DNA of 64,000 bases from Craterostigma plantagineum (Eukaryota; Streptophyta; Magnoliopsida; Lamiales; Linderniaceae): the NCBI GenBank assembly GCA_027422505.1, contig JAPQWV010000122.1, positions 1,550,001-1,614,000 on the forward strand. Reading direction: 5' to 3'. The first letter of the stretch is position 1; every line of letters starts with the position of its first letter. Positions 35,478-45,640 of the stretch are shown here, one piece after another. The notes under the pieces were generated by a model, which worked only from the letters and a program-made list of their open reading frames with translations, ran no database searches and had not been told where the DNA came from. The position numbers and the translations under genes were made by a program.

Positions 35478-36703
35478 GAATGAAGAATCACATAATACTA
35501 CACCATTCTCTTGTGAAAAATCTAGTTCTACATAAAAAGAGAGAAATAAAGAATGCAACATGGAGATACATGGTAGTCTTTTATTCAAAGGAAAGGAGAA
35601 GTACTGTGAATGTTTTCAATAAATACAGCACCATAGAGGGGGAACAAAAAGTGAATATACCATTTTTTCTTTACTAAAATTGAAGGCAAGGAAGATGGAG
35701 GGAAGAAAAATTCATGGGAATTTCGTAATGTAAAACAAAACAACAATAATAAGATATGGGATATATGAATCCTTGAAAACATATACCGTCCATGTAGATC
35801 TGAAAATCATCGAGGATAAAGGATTCTCGCCCACCCCCCACCCCCTCCCGCCCGGGCTGCTATGCCCCAGTAATTAAAAGATATTTTTAAGATTTTAAAA
35901 TAAAAATAATAAGAAGAAATAATTGCGTACGTATCGATGAGAACACGTACGCGGATGTAGATCTTCAAGTCGATCTGAAATTGAAGCCGATTCCTCCCAA
36001 TTCTTCGATGAAATAGACATGTTGAAACGCCTTTTTTTTTTCGTTTCATTAGTATGTGAAGGGGACTCAAAACAGACAAGATTGTAAGATCTAAGTGATA
36101 GATGTAGACGCGGTGCAACTAATAGAAATTAAGGTTGAAGGACGGCTAGAAAAAAAAAGGCAACGTTTTAACTTCGCGAGAGTCGACTTTGCTAGGTTTT
36201 CTCTCCGAAGCTTTTGGAGAAGTAGCGGCGGCTCGTCTCTTCTGTTTCTAGAATCGCTAGGGTTTCTAGGTTGTCCGTGAAAATGAAGTTAAATAGCGGC
36301 GATTCAACTTAATTACAACTCGAAAACTTACTTTTCCTACGAATTATTTTTTTAGAAACACAATTTTTTTTTGTATAGTTCTTCTCTTTCCGTGCTTCGT
36401 AAAGTCCATACATTATCTTTCGTTAGGGGAGGAACTTAATCAACGATCCATACCCAACTATTAAAAATATTAGCATGAATATCATGAATAAAATGAGCTT
36501 CATTTTTACGGATCGTCTTCTTATCTTCAATTTTGTTAAGTTTTTCAAAGTGTAGCGATTGGAATGCATAATAACACACACACACACACAAAAACACTTC
36601 CACTCAAGCGATTATAAGCTCTTCGTCATTTGTACTCATTCGGACTTGGGAGTGTTTTTGTGGTACGATGTTGTCTCTACTGAATCTGATGAAAATTACA
36701 TTC
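35478..36703. other. Intergenic spacer before the Copia element
   Basis: AT-rich with a C-rich patch near 35829-35860 and a short CA run near 36573-36589. No gene recognised. Confidence 0.45.
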
Positions 36704-36708
36704 CTTAT

Positions 36709-37630
36709 TGTTAATGTTGACTAGCTCAGCTTTGACAATGTTGGGCTAACATTTCAGCCAACATTGTTGTCTGTCAACATTCGATTTTATCTTTCATGTC
36801 CAAAACCGTTTTAACCTTTTTTGTAGCTTTATTTACTGATATGCAGGACGTGGTAAAGTGCTAAACGAGTCCAAACCGTGTGGAAAGCGTGTGGAGTTGC
36901 TTGAACGAATTTAGGAAGTGCACTTACCATAAATAGAAGATTTGAAGATCAAAAGAGATCAAGTCAAGCTACGACCAAGATTAGAAGATCTGAATATCAA
37001 GGAGATCCAGTCAATCAGTTTACCATAAAATAGGAGATAAAGGATCGGCCAATGAGATGAGAAGATTCGAACTAAATATATACTATATTTAGGGAGATCT
37101 TCGAAGAGATATTTGAAGAGATATTCAAGGGATCTTTTTACCAATTCAAGAGGGAGCCAAGGTCTATAAATAAGAGTTATTTTCGAGCTGCAACTAACGA
37201 CTCTCGAGTGAGCTTTCATGGAGTAAGTTGAGCGACATATTGAGTGAAAAATATGAGCGAAACACATATCGAGCGTGAGCGATTTTTACTTCTTGCGAGA
37301 GTTGTCTTTTAGTCTAGCTTTTCAGAGGTCGTGAGATCTTATAGGTTTAGAATCCTTTTTGATTCGTTCCGTTTGCTAGACTAGTTTTACCTATCTTTTT
37401 CGATAGTTTTGTAATCCATCTTTCTAGTGGATTTTTTACCCCTGGGGCTCGCAGCAAGTTATTTGACTTGCTGCACAAAAACATCTCTTGTGTTCGTTTC
37501 ATTTTTATCACTAAGTTTCTATCATTTCCGCTGTGCTTTAAAAGTGAGTTCGAGTGTTAGCCCAACATCAGGTCCAACATCAGTTTACAACTCAGTGTTT
37601 TTACATCCATTGTGTACGGGACCGCCTTCA
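36709..37630 (+). repeat. 5' LTR of the Copia element
   Basis: Starts TGTTAATGTTGACTAGC and ends GGGACCGCCTTCA. Near its start and end are clusters of the AATGTTGG/CCAACATT half-sites that recur through the element. A TATA-like CTATAAATAAGAG lies near 37163. Confidence 0.9.
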
Positions 37631-37683
37631 AAGTGGTATCAGAGCCTACGCTTGACGTTACTAAGCGCTGAAGATCCTCTACA

Positions 37684-38196
37684 ATGGATGGTACAAGCTC
37701 AAACTATTTTGGCAAGGTTCCAGTGTTAGACGGTTCCAATTATGCTTATTGGAAAGTTCGCGTGCGCCAATGCATAAAGTCGACAAATACTGGTGCTTGG
37801 GATGCTATTATCAATGGTTATTCATCACCGAAATCTGGTCCGGATGCTGATGGAGAAGTCGTTGACAAGCCGGTTGAAGAGTGGACGGTTGTAGAGCGAA
37901 GCGCGGCCGAGTTCAACGACAAAGCCCTTAACGCCATCTTCTCTTCGGTGGACTTTTTTATGTTCAAGATTATTCAGAATTGTACGACGGCAAAGAACGC
38001 ATGGGACCTACTCCAGAGGTACTGTGAAGGCGACGCAAGTGTGCGAGAAACCAAACTACGTCTCCTCCTTAATCAGTTTGAGAACATCAGAATGAAGGAA
38101 GACGATGACATCACGACGTACTTTGGAAAGCTCTTGACGATCTCAAGCGAGCGCCAGCCTAGGAGATCCGATGTCAAACAAGGTATTAAATTCTAA
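37684..38196 (+). pseudogene. Copia gag, N-terminal part (frame 1)
   Basis: Starts 49 bases after the primer site with MDGTSSNYFGKVPVLDGSNY, then the Copia gag (UBN2-like) pattern AYWKVRVRQCIKS, NAWDLLQRYCEG and RLLLNQFENIRM. The frame breaks near 38150-38163 and the gag sequence continues in another frame from 38171. One short indel would explain this. As it stands the first part would give a 170-residue truncated product. Confidence 0.8.
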
Positions 38197-39739
38197 AGCA
38201 ATTCCTACACTAACTGAAAAGTTTAATGTGAAGGTATCGGCGATTGAAGAATCATACAACCTAGCGACCATGGACTTCAACGTCTTGATGAACATCGTGA
38301 AGAACTTCGAAACCAACCTTGAAGTCCAAAAGAGGGCCACACGTGGTAAGAGTCTCGCACTGGTGAGCCAGTCATCCAAGGATCTGACTGAGGTTGACCC
38401 CAACAACGAAGAGGACATGGCCATGATCGAGAAGAAATTTACAAAGTGCTTCATGAAGAGGAATGTTGAACCAAATGTTGGCCCAACATTCCAGAAAGGC
38501 CAGAATGCAAAGAAATCAACAAGTGCTCCTCCGTTCTACGAACGCAACCAAACGGAGAAAAGGAATACCAGTTGGGAATCTGTGCGATGCCATGCGTGTT
38601 CGGGTTGGGGCCATTATGCCAACGAATGCGCGAACACTCTTCGCAAGCGTGGTAAAGCACTTTGGGTCGATCTCTCCGATGATGAAGAGGAAGAACAGTG
38701 TGCAAAGGAGACTAAGCAATCATCAGTGACCATTCAATCCTTCTTGGACAACGAAGAAGACGAAGATCATCATATCGCCTTCACTGCGGTAACTGATGTT
38801 GAGCCAACATTGGACTCAACATCTGCGAAATTAATTATTTTCGATTATGATGACTCAAACTGTGTTGATGGGTATTTGAGTTCTGATGATGCAGGAATAG
38901 TAACTAATGTTCGTGATGATGTCCGGACTGAGGATGCCTTCAAACAGCTCTCGGCTGAATGTGCGAAGAACGCAATCAAGAAGTTCGAGTTGGACACGAC
39001 AAAGGTAATGAATACACATATGGGGTCTACACAAAAGGTAAGTAAAGACAATGTTGGGCAGAATGTTGACCCAACATTGTACCGTTCTATGATAGGCAGT
39101 TTATTGTACTTATCTGCGAGTAGACCTGATATCATGTATAGTGTTTGCGTTTGTGCTAGATATCAATCTGAACCTAAGGTTTCGCATTTGAATGTTGTTA
39201 AGCGAATACTACGTTATGTGAGTGGATCGTGTAGCCTAGGACTATGGTTCTCCAAAGATACTAATTTGAGTCTTGTAGGCTATAGCGATGCTGACTGGGC
39301 AGGTGACGAGGATGACCGCAAGAGCACAAGTGGTGGCTGTTTCTTCTTAGGTAATAACTTAGTTGCATGGTATAGTAAGAAACAGAATTGTGTGTCTTTA
39401 TCTACTGCTGAGTCCGAATATGTTGCGGCGGGTAGTTGTTGCACGCAGTTATTGTGGTTGAATAGCATGTTATGTGACTATGGGTTAGAGTGCGAATCTG
39501 TGCTTATGTATTGTGATAACCTTAGTGCCATTAACATTTCTAGGAATCCCATCCAACACTCTCGTACAAAGCATATAGATATTAGGCATCATTTTCTGAG
39601 AGATATGGTAGAAAAGGAGTTAGTCCGCATCGAGCATATAGACACTAAGAATCAGTTAGCAGACATTTTTACGAAAGCATTGGATTCTGAAAGGTTCTCG
39701 GACCTGAAGAAATCCATAGGTTTGCACATGTTAGTTTAA
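38171..39739 (+). pseudogene. Copia gag C-terminal part fused to RNase H
   Basis: One open frame of 522 residues. It contains gag (LTEKFNVKVSAIEESYNLAT), a CCHC zinc knuckle (CHACSGWGHYANEC, about residues 139-152), an acidic linker, then directly the end of reverse transcriptase (DPTLYRSMIGSLLYLSASRP) and a Copia RNase H (GYSDADWAGD, STSGGCFFLG, LSTAESEYVAA, YCDNLSAINIS, HIDIRHHFLRD, QLADIFTKAL). Protease, integrase and the catalytic part of reverse transcriptase are missing. The deletion kept the frame, which is why gag and RNase H read through. Confidence 0.88.
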
Positions 39740-41342
39740 ATGTTGGTCCAACATTTGGATCAACATAGCATATGTCGATTTTGATAGTCGCTGCTTTAAT
39801 GTTTGGTTTAATATTCTGTTCTGTTTTCCTGTGAAATGACTTGATTCTTCTTGATTGGTCCCTAAATAAACCCGATCCCTCTTTTATAGGCTCTTGGTAA
39901 TACGTCCCTAGGTACACGACATTCGCTGTGACGATGTACTCTTTGCGACTAAAAACCAATCCATTTTGTGATTAGCATGCTTATAAACTCTTTGCTAGAT
40001 ATAGGCTCTCGGTAATGAGATCCTTAGGTACACGGCATTCGCGGTGACGATGTATACTATGCGACAAAAAGCCGATCCTTGAGGCAAGTGAGTATAAGGG
40101 CAGTGCATAAATTCGGTTGGATATGTGAGGTGAAAGGGTAGAAATAAAGGGAACTGATTTTGAGAAGGATTAAGCAGAAAGGTCTAGGATTACGGAATTA
40201 GAATGTTGAGTCAAATGTTAGGGCAACATGTGTGACTGTCAGTTCGATATTGCTACATTGTGTGCTTTCGTTTTGTTCGTGTCTGTCTTTAGTACTGTTT
40301 TTGTTAGTCTTGTGTGTCTAGTTTAGTTATCTCTCAGAATTGCATTAGAAACTCTCGAAGAACAGCTCTTTACACTTGTCTCTATGTGTTCATCTACGTC
40401 GCTCAAACGGTTAGTATTTCTTGATTCTACCTTGACTTTTGACTTAGTTGTCTTTTTGGTTGAATCATGGTCTGAATTGCTCCTATTTATTCGCATGACT
40501 TAGTCTTCATATTTGCTCCTATGTGCTCGCGTGTTTGGTTTGAAAATATATTATTTTTAGCTCCATGATTTAATTAGGCGGTTTGTGAACTTATAGATTT
40601 ATCTTTGATTTCTTTATGGGAACTAACTGTTTCTGAGTCTCAGAATGTTAGTCCACATTACCTCAACATCTGCAAGTTGGCTAACAGAGAAGTTCTGTGA
40701 GTTTTTTTCTTTCTTCCCAAAAGGGGGAGAAGGTTGTGCAGATAAAAAGGGGGAGATAAGGAATTCAGGGGGAGCAGAATAAGAGCCAAACAAACAGGGG
40801 GAGCTGACCAAGAAGGAGAAGCAGCCGAGAAAGCATCAGAAGGAAACTCCATATTCCATTGAGAGTGAAGCTCTGATCCTTTCTATTTTGCATGCATAAT
40901 TGATTTTTTTTCTCTGATTTTGCATGTCGAGAAATGTTTTTACTATATGCATGCTGATTTGCGTCTCCGATATGTTTACATGTGTGCCTGCTTACATGCC
41001 GGATATTTATATTTTGCAGATTCGCCTAAAGATCGTTTCTTTTTACATGCGTGGCTTTATGGTTATTTTGTGCATGCTGATCTGGTTAATTCTGCTTGTG
41101 TGACTATGTGGTTTGCCGGCATGCGTATGAACGGTTTATATTGTGCAGGCGTTTAACTTAAGACCTTGTTATGGCTATGTACTATTGTCGTAGTACTTTG
41201 AATAGTTTAATCGCTATTCTGTTTACGTCTACTCTAACCATCTTTTAATGTTTTTGTGGTTGAGTAGATTTTGCCTTCAGGGGGAGTTTTGGAACTTTTA
41301 AATCTGCACGGGTTTGGGAAGAAAGATAAAAAGGGGGGAGAT
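39740..41342 (+). other. Noncoding 3' region of the Copia element with multiple polypurine tracts
   Basis: Between the RNase H stop and LTR2. It contains two related blocks of about 75 bp starting near 39888 and 40003 (both with TATAGGCTCT.GGTAAT and GACGATGTA). It has polypurine-like tracts near 40721, 40745, 40768, 40796 and 41279 besides the main one at 41328-41342, and several TGCATGC-like words near 40890-41060. No env-like frame is visible. Confidence 0.75.
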
Positions 41343-42260
41343 TGTTAATGTTGACTAGCTCAGCTTTGACAATGTTGGGCTAACATTTCAGCCAACATTG
41401 TTGTCTGTCAACATTCGATTTTATCTTTCATGTCCAAACCGTTTAACCTTTTTTGTAGCTTTATTTACTGATATGCAGGACGTGGTAAAGTGCTAAAACG
41501 AGTCCAAACGTGTGGAAAGCGTGTGGAGTTGCTTGAACGAATTTAGGAAGTGCACTTACCATAAATAGAAGATTTGAAGATCAAAAGAGATCAAGTCAAG
41601 CTACGACCAAGATTAGAAGATCTGAATATCAAGGAGATCCAGTCAATCAGTTTACCATAAATAGGAGATAAAGGATCGGCCAATGAGATGAGAAGATTCG
41701 AACTAAATATATACTATATTTAGGGAGATCTTCGAAGAGATATTTGAAGAGATATTCAAGGGATCTTTTTACCAATTCAAGAGGGAGCCAAGGTCTATAA
41801 ATAAGAGTTATTTTCGAGCTGCAACTAACGACTCTCGAGTGAGCTTTCATGGAGTAAGTTGAGCGACATATTGAGTGAAAAATATGAGCGAAACACATAT
41901 CGAGCGTGAGCGATTTTTACTTCTTGCGAGAGTTGTCTTTTAGTCTAGCTTTTCAGAGGTCGTGAGATCTTATAGGTTAGAATCCTTTTTGATTCGTTCC
42001 GTTTGCTAGACTAGTTTTACCTATCTTTTTCGATAGTTTTGTAATCCATCTTTCTAGTGGATTTTTTACCCTTGGGGCTCGCAGCAAGTTATTTGACTTG
42101 CTGCACAAAAACATCTCTTGTGTTCGTTTCATTTTTATCACTAAGTTTCTATCATTTCCGCTGTGCTTTAAAAGTGAGTTCGAGTGTTAGCCCAACATCA
42201 GGTCCAACATCAGTTTACAACTTAGTGTTTTTACATCCATTGTGTACGGGACCGCCTTCA
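41343..42260 (+). repeat. 3' LTR of the Copia element
   Basis: 918 bp, nearly identical to 36709-37630, with the same terminal bases, followed by target duplication CTTAT. Confidence 0.9.
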
Positions 42261-42265
42261 CTTAT

Positions 42266-43224
42266 CTTACCCACACAACCATAACACAGGTTGCCAATAA
42301 CTTTCACTAAATTCAGTTTTGGTCCTCTTATTTGTTCATGTCCGTTAAATCAGAGAATGATTTCTATACATTATCCTCAACTCTTTTTGCCTGCACAAAA
42401 GCTTCCCTCTTACGATCTTCTTCTTATGACTTCAGATCCTTTACGATCTTCATAAGATTGCTGACAACGAAGACATTATGAACCGCTTCAAACTTGCATG
42501 AAGCATATATGCGAATAACGTGCAGCTCAATGTTTGCATCTCTTTCAGATCAATTGGGAAATAATTTTACATAGAAAAGACTCGTGCTATCGTACAAGGT
42601 GTTTCTTCTTCAGATAGCGAGCAAAGACTAACTGTTTTAATTCTTAGAAAATGGAAAGATGCATTACTGCAAGAACTACATTTTATATATACTTTGAGTT
42701 TTAGGGAGGAATGTCTTTTCCCATCATGTGATAAAGGGAGGCTCGTTAAATTCTCTAATAATAATGGAAACGTGTTTGTTTCCATTACAAGACATAATCC
42801 AGGTACATTAGGAAAGACAAATAGGTGCATACAATTACCAGCAATAATATTTTAGATCATAAAGGCATATGACAAGGCATGCACATCCCTTACTCTATAC
42901 TATGTTGCAAAAGATCTGCATGCCAAGGCGTATGTCAGAATTAAAACTACTAAAAGACCAACCTTAAATCAAGATACACCTGACGATCCATCGACGATGA
43001 ATCGAAACTCGACGCACACATACACATGTGTTTGTGTGTGTGTGTGTGTGTTTCACCACATCCCGGATCCTCCCGAGCCAGAAACTGGTACTTGATTCGA
43101 CGAATCGAATAACGTAGAAACCCTCCTTCTCTTGCCCGACAAAGAATTCCTCGAAGAATACTCTCAGATGTGTAGAACTTATCCAATACAGATCTCAAAG
43201 CTTGGTGCACCGAATCCCCAAGAA
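42266..43224. other. bHLH gene 3' flank, including the displaced C-terminal coding stretch
   Basis: 42266-42949 shows no gene. At 42950-43210 the minus strand continues the bHLH protein in another frame (HQALRSVLDKFYTSE is a typical C-terminus of this subfamily). A TG microsatellite lies at 43028-43051. Confidence 0.55.
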
Positions 43225-44274
43225 CTAGGTTTTTTCACCGTCCTCGATCTTATCCTCATTTTCGTTATGCTGCTGCTTCTCTGAGACCACTACGACATTG
43301 AAGACCATTCGATCTTCAAAGGTAGCTATCTCTGCGCTCTCCATCTTGAAAGGTAGTGTTCGCAGCGCTTCTCTCAAGTCTGTAATAAGCTCGTGTCTGA
43401 ACTCGCAGCACAAGGATGCTCGAACGGAGACATCTGGCGATGATTTTATTACGTTATTGTTTGCATCATTCTGTTCTTCTTCTTCTACCTTTACTTCGTC
43501 TGTATCGATGGGCACGAGCGTACCATTTGTAGCTTCGATCATGTTTTTCCTCAGTTCTTTAGCTCGTTTGACTACTTCACCTAGTAATGCTGCTTTGTCC
43601 ATCTGTTAAAAAATCAAGTGAAATGAAATGAATTACACCGCAGGTAAATAATTCTCACCTATATAGTTCAGAGATACAATTCCTTCAAATCTCAAGAACT
43701 AACAATTAACAGATCAACGATATACAAATAGTTGGATCCCCAAGTTTTGGAATGTTCCAAACTCTACTTGAGCATCCAAGAAATAAGGATGAGATCACAG
43801 CTTTAACGAACCAATTCCTTTAAATCTCAAGAACGATTGAATAGCTGTAGCAGTCGTCAATAGATCAACAAGATACAAATGAACTAAGGTTGTAGAACTT
43901 TTTTTTTGAATTGGATATGCTACCTTGTTGCTTCCTGGAAATAGGGTTCTTAGTTTGGCCAAGTGAGAATTGATTCTCTCCCTTCTTCGCCTCTCAGCCT
44001 CGCTGTGATTCCTCAGAGCAACCAAAGCCTTGTCTGCGCTATTACCAGCGGAGATTGCCTTTATTTGTCCGAATGGCTTCACCATATTCGTCGTCGTCAC
44101 AAGCTCGATTCTCTCGTTGTCCAAAACCAGCGAAGAACGGCTCCTTGTCGTTGAAATCGACGAAGAAGAAGGGCCACCGCTGTTCTTTTCAGACATGATG
44201 AAGGCCTCATCGAATAGGCCGAAGTAGGCGTTTTCTGGCGAAAGCCCATCATTATCATCGCCGAAATATTCCAT
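43225..44274 (-). CDS. bHLH transcription factor (bHLH30/AIG1-like subfamily), frameshifted near the C-terminus
   Basis: Nuclear E-box-binding regulator. Exon 1 (44274-43924) gives 117 residues and ends in the basic region and helix 1 (NHSEAERRRRERINSHLAKL, then RTLFPGSNK). Exon 2 (43602-43225) opens with helix 2 (MDKAALLGEVVKRAKELRKN). The His, Glu and Arg of the basic region that contact DNA are present. An ACT-like regulatory region follows (LREALRTLPFKMESAEIATF). In the sequence as given, a stop comes at 43227-43225. The expected C-terminal stretch lies just beyond it in another frame, after a run of six A on the coding strand (43235-43230); one more A would join them. Either the allele is slightly truncated or the run was miscounted. 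The DNA-binding domain is not affected. Confidence 0.82.
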
Positions 44275-45640
44275 GTGAGTTTTGATTGTGTTAACTTGAT
44301 ATTGCTAGGGAGAACATAATTTGGTACGGCGAATTTATGGGTCGGCCGTTGACATCTTTTGGGACTTGCATGTTTTTTTTTATCATGATATGTGTGAATA
44401 TAGAGGATATATCTATCTCTACATATATATATATTATACAATGATGTAACAAAGGAGGAACGTCACGGGAAATGAAAGGAAAAAAAAAAATGATTGACAT
44501 AAGCAACTTACCGAATACAATTTTTTTTTTTTTGAGATTAGTCAACTCATGATTGGATATGCTTTGATTAAAGTTCAACTCTTTCAACAACGGAGGAGCA
44601 CACATGTGCAACAAGATTTGAGATTATTATAGGTGGTATGTACGTGGGAGGAGTGAATTATTCATGCATGCATTGGATTCTTCTAAATGATTAGTTGATG
44701 TTTGGTTTTAGTTTTGAATAAACTATACCCGGCAACTTTGAATTATGCATATTAAATAATTAGTGAGAGTGGTCTAATTATTGAGTTCGATAACCTGCAA
44801 TTTACCGAATCGAAATATTAAATCTGACACAGGTCAACGCTTTCAATTAAGAACAACTCTGTACGGTCCATACTCATATTTCTGCATCTCTAACACAATT
44901 GGTCCAGTGTTCAAGCGTGCACAAGTAGTTACATTATTGCATTCATGACCCACAATTTTGACCTCAAGTCAAAGTTGAGAGTTCAATTTCTCCATCCAAC
45001 GAAGAACGAATAGTGAAGGAACTTCGATTTACAACTATAGTTTATCTATAAATTTTCCTTTACATTATAGAGCTTCCGAATGCCTTATTTCATTACGAGA
45101 ACTACAGTTTTTTTAAACAGACTTGTGCATAAGCATTTGCAAAATATTTCTCAATATTTGATTTATGGAATGGAAGCATTTATCAAAACCAAAGCTCTGA
45201 ACCAGTGTTATAGATGCTTTATATGTTAATTTCGAAAAAGTTTAAACGACGAAATTCCAAATAATGCCATTTAGACATCAAGCGAAGAGATAAAATACCA
45301 AAGCAACACAATAAAGATTGCATTGTTCAAATGCTTAGGCAGTAACTAAAAACCACCTACCGCACACACACACACACACGGACACAGATCAAACACTGAG
45401 ATTCGACATATAAAACCCATAATCATGAAAGAGGTCTTTTAAGTCACAACAATGAGACACGTAATGATATCCACTAAAGATCCACACTCTTCTGTAGACA
45501 ATATGGTTCAACATCCAATTCCAAGGTGTTGTCACTGTCACAAAGCATGCAAGCCCACATATTACACACAAGCTGTGCTATTTCGGCGTGTAAGAATAAA
45601 CAAAACTGCGGAAAAAAAAAAAAAAAAGGAGTTAACCTAC
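44275..45640. other. Intergenic region
   Basis: bHLH upstream sequence and 14-3-3 pseudogene downstream sequence. A CA microsatellite lies near 45362-45380. No further gene seen. Confidence 0.5.

Larger units (their letters stand above)
36704..42265 (+). mobile_element. LTR/Copia retrotransposon, probably Sirevirus, internally deleted
   Basis: Complete insertion bounded by perfect 5-bp target duplications CTTAT (36704-36708 and 42261-42265). LTR1 36709-37630 (922 bp); LTR2 41343-42260 (918 bp). The primer site TGGTATCAGAGCC (initiator tRNA-Met) starts at 37634, and the polypurine tract AAAAAGGGGGGAGAT ends at 41342. The LTRs differ mainly by single-base indels in homopolymers plus a few substitutions, so the insertion is recent. 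The coding part has gag and RNase H, but protease, integrase and nearly all of the reverse transcriptase are missing. A 1.6-kb noncoding 3' region holds several extra polypurine tracts, a known Sirevirus trait. It cannot move alone. Confidence 0.9.
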
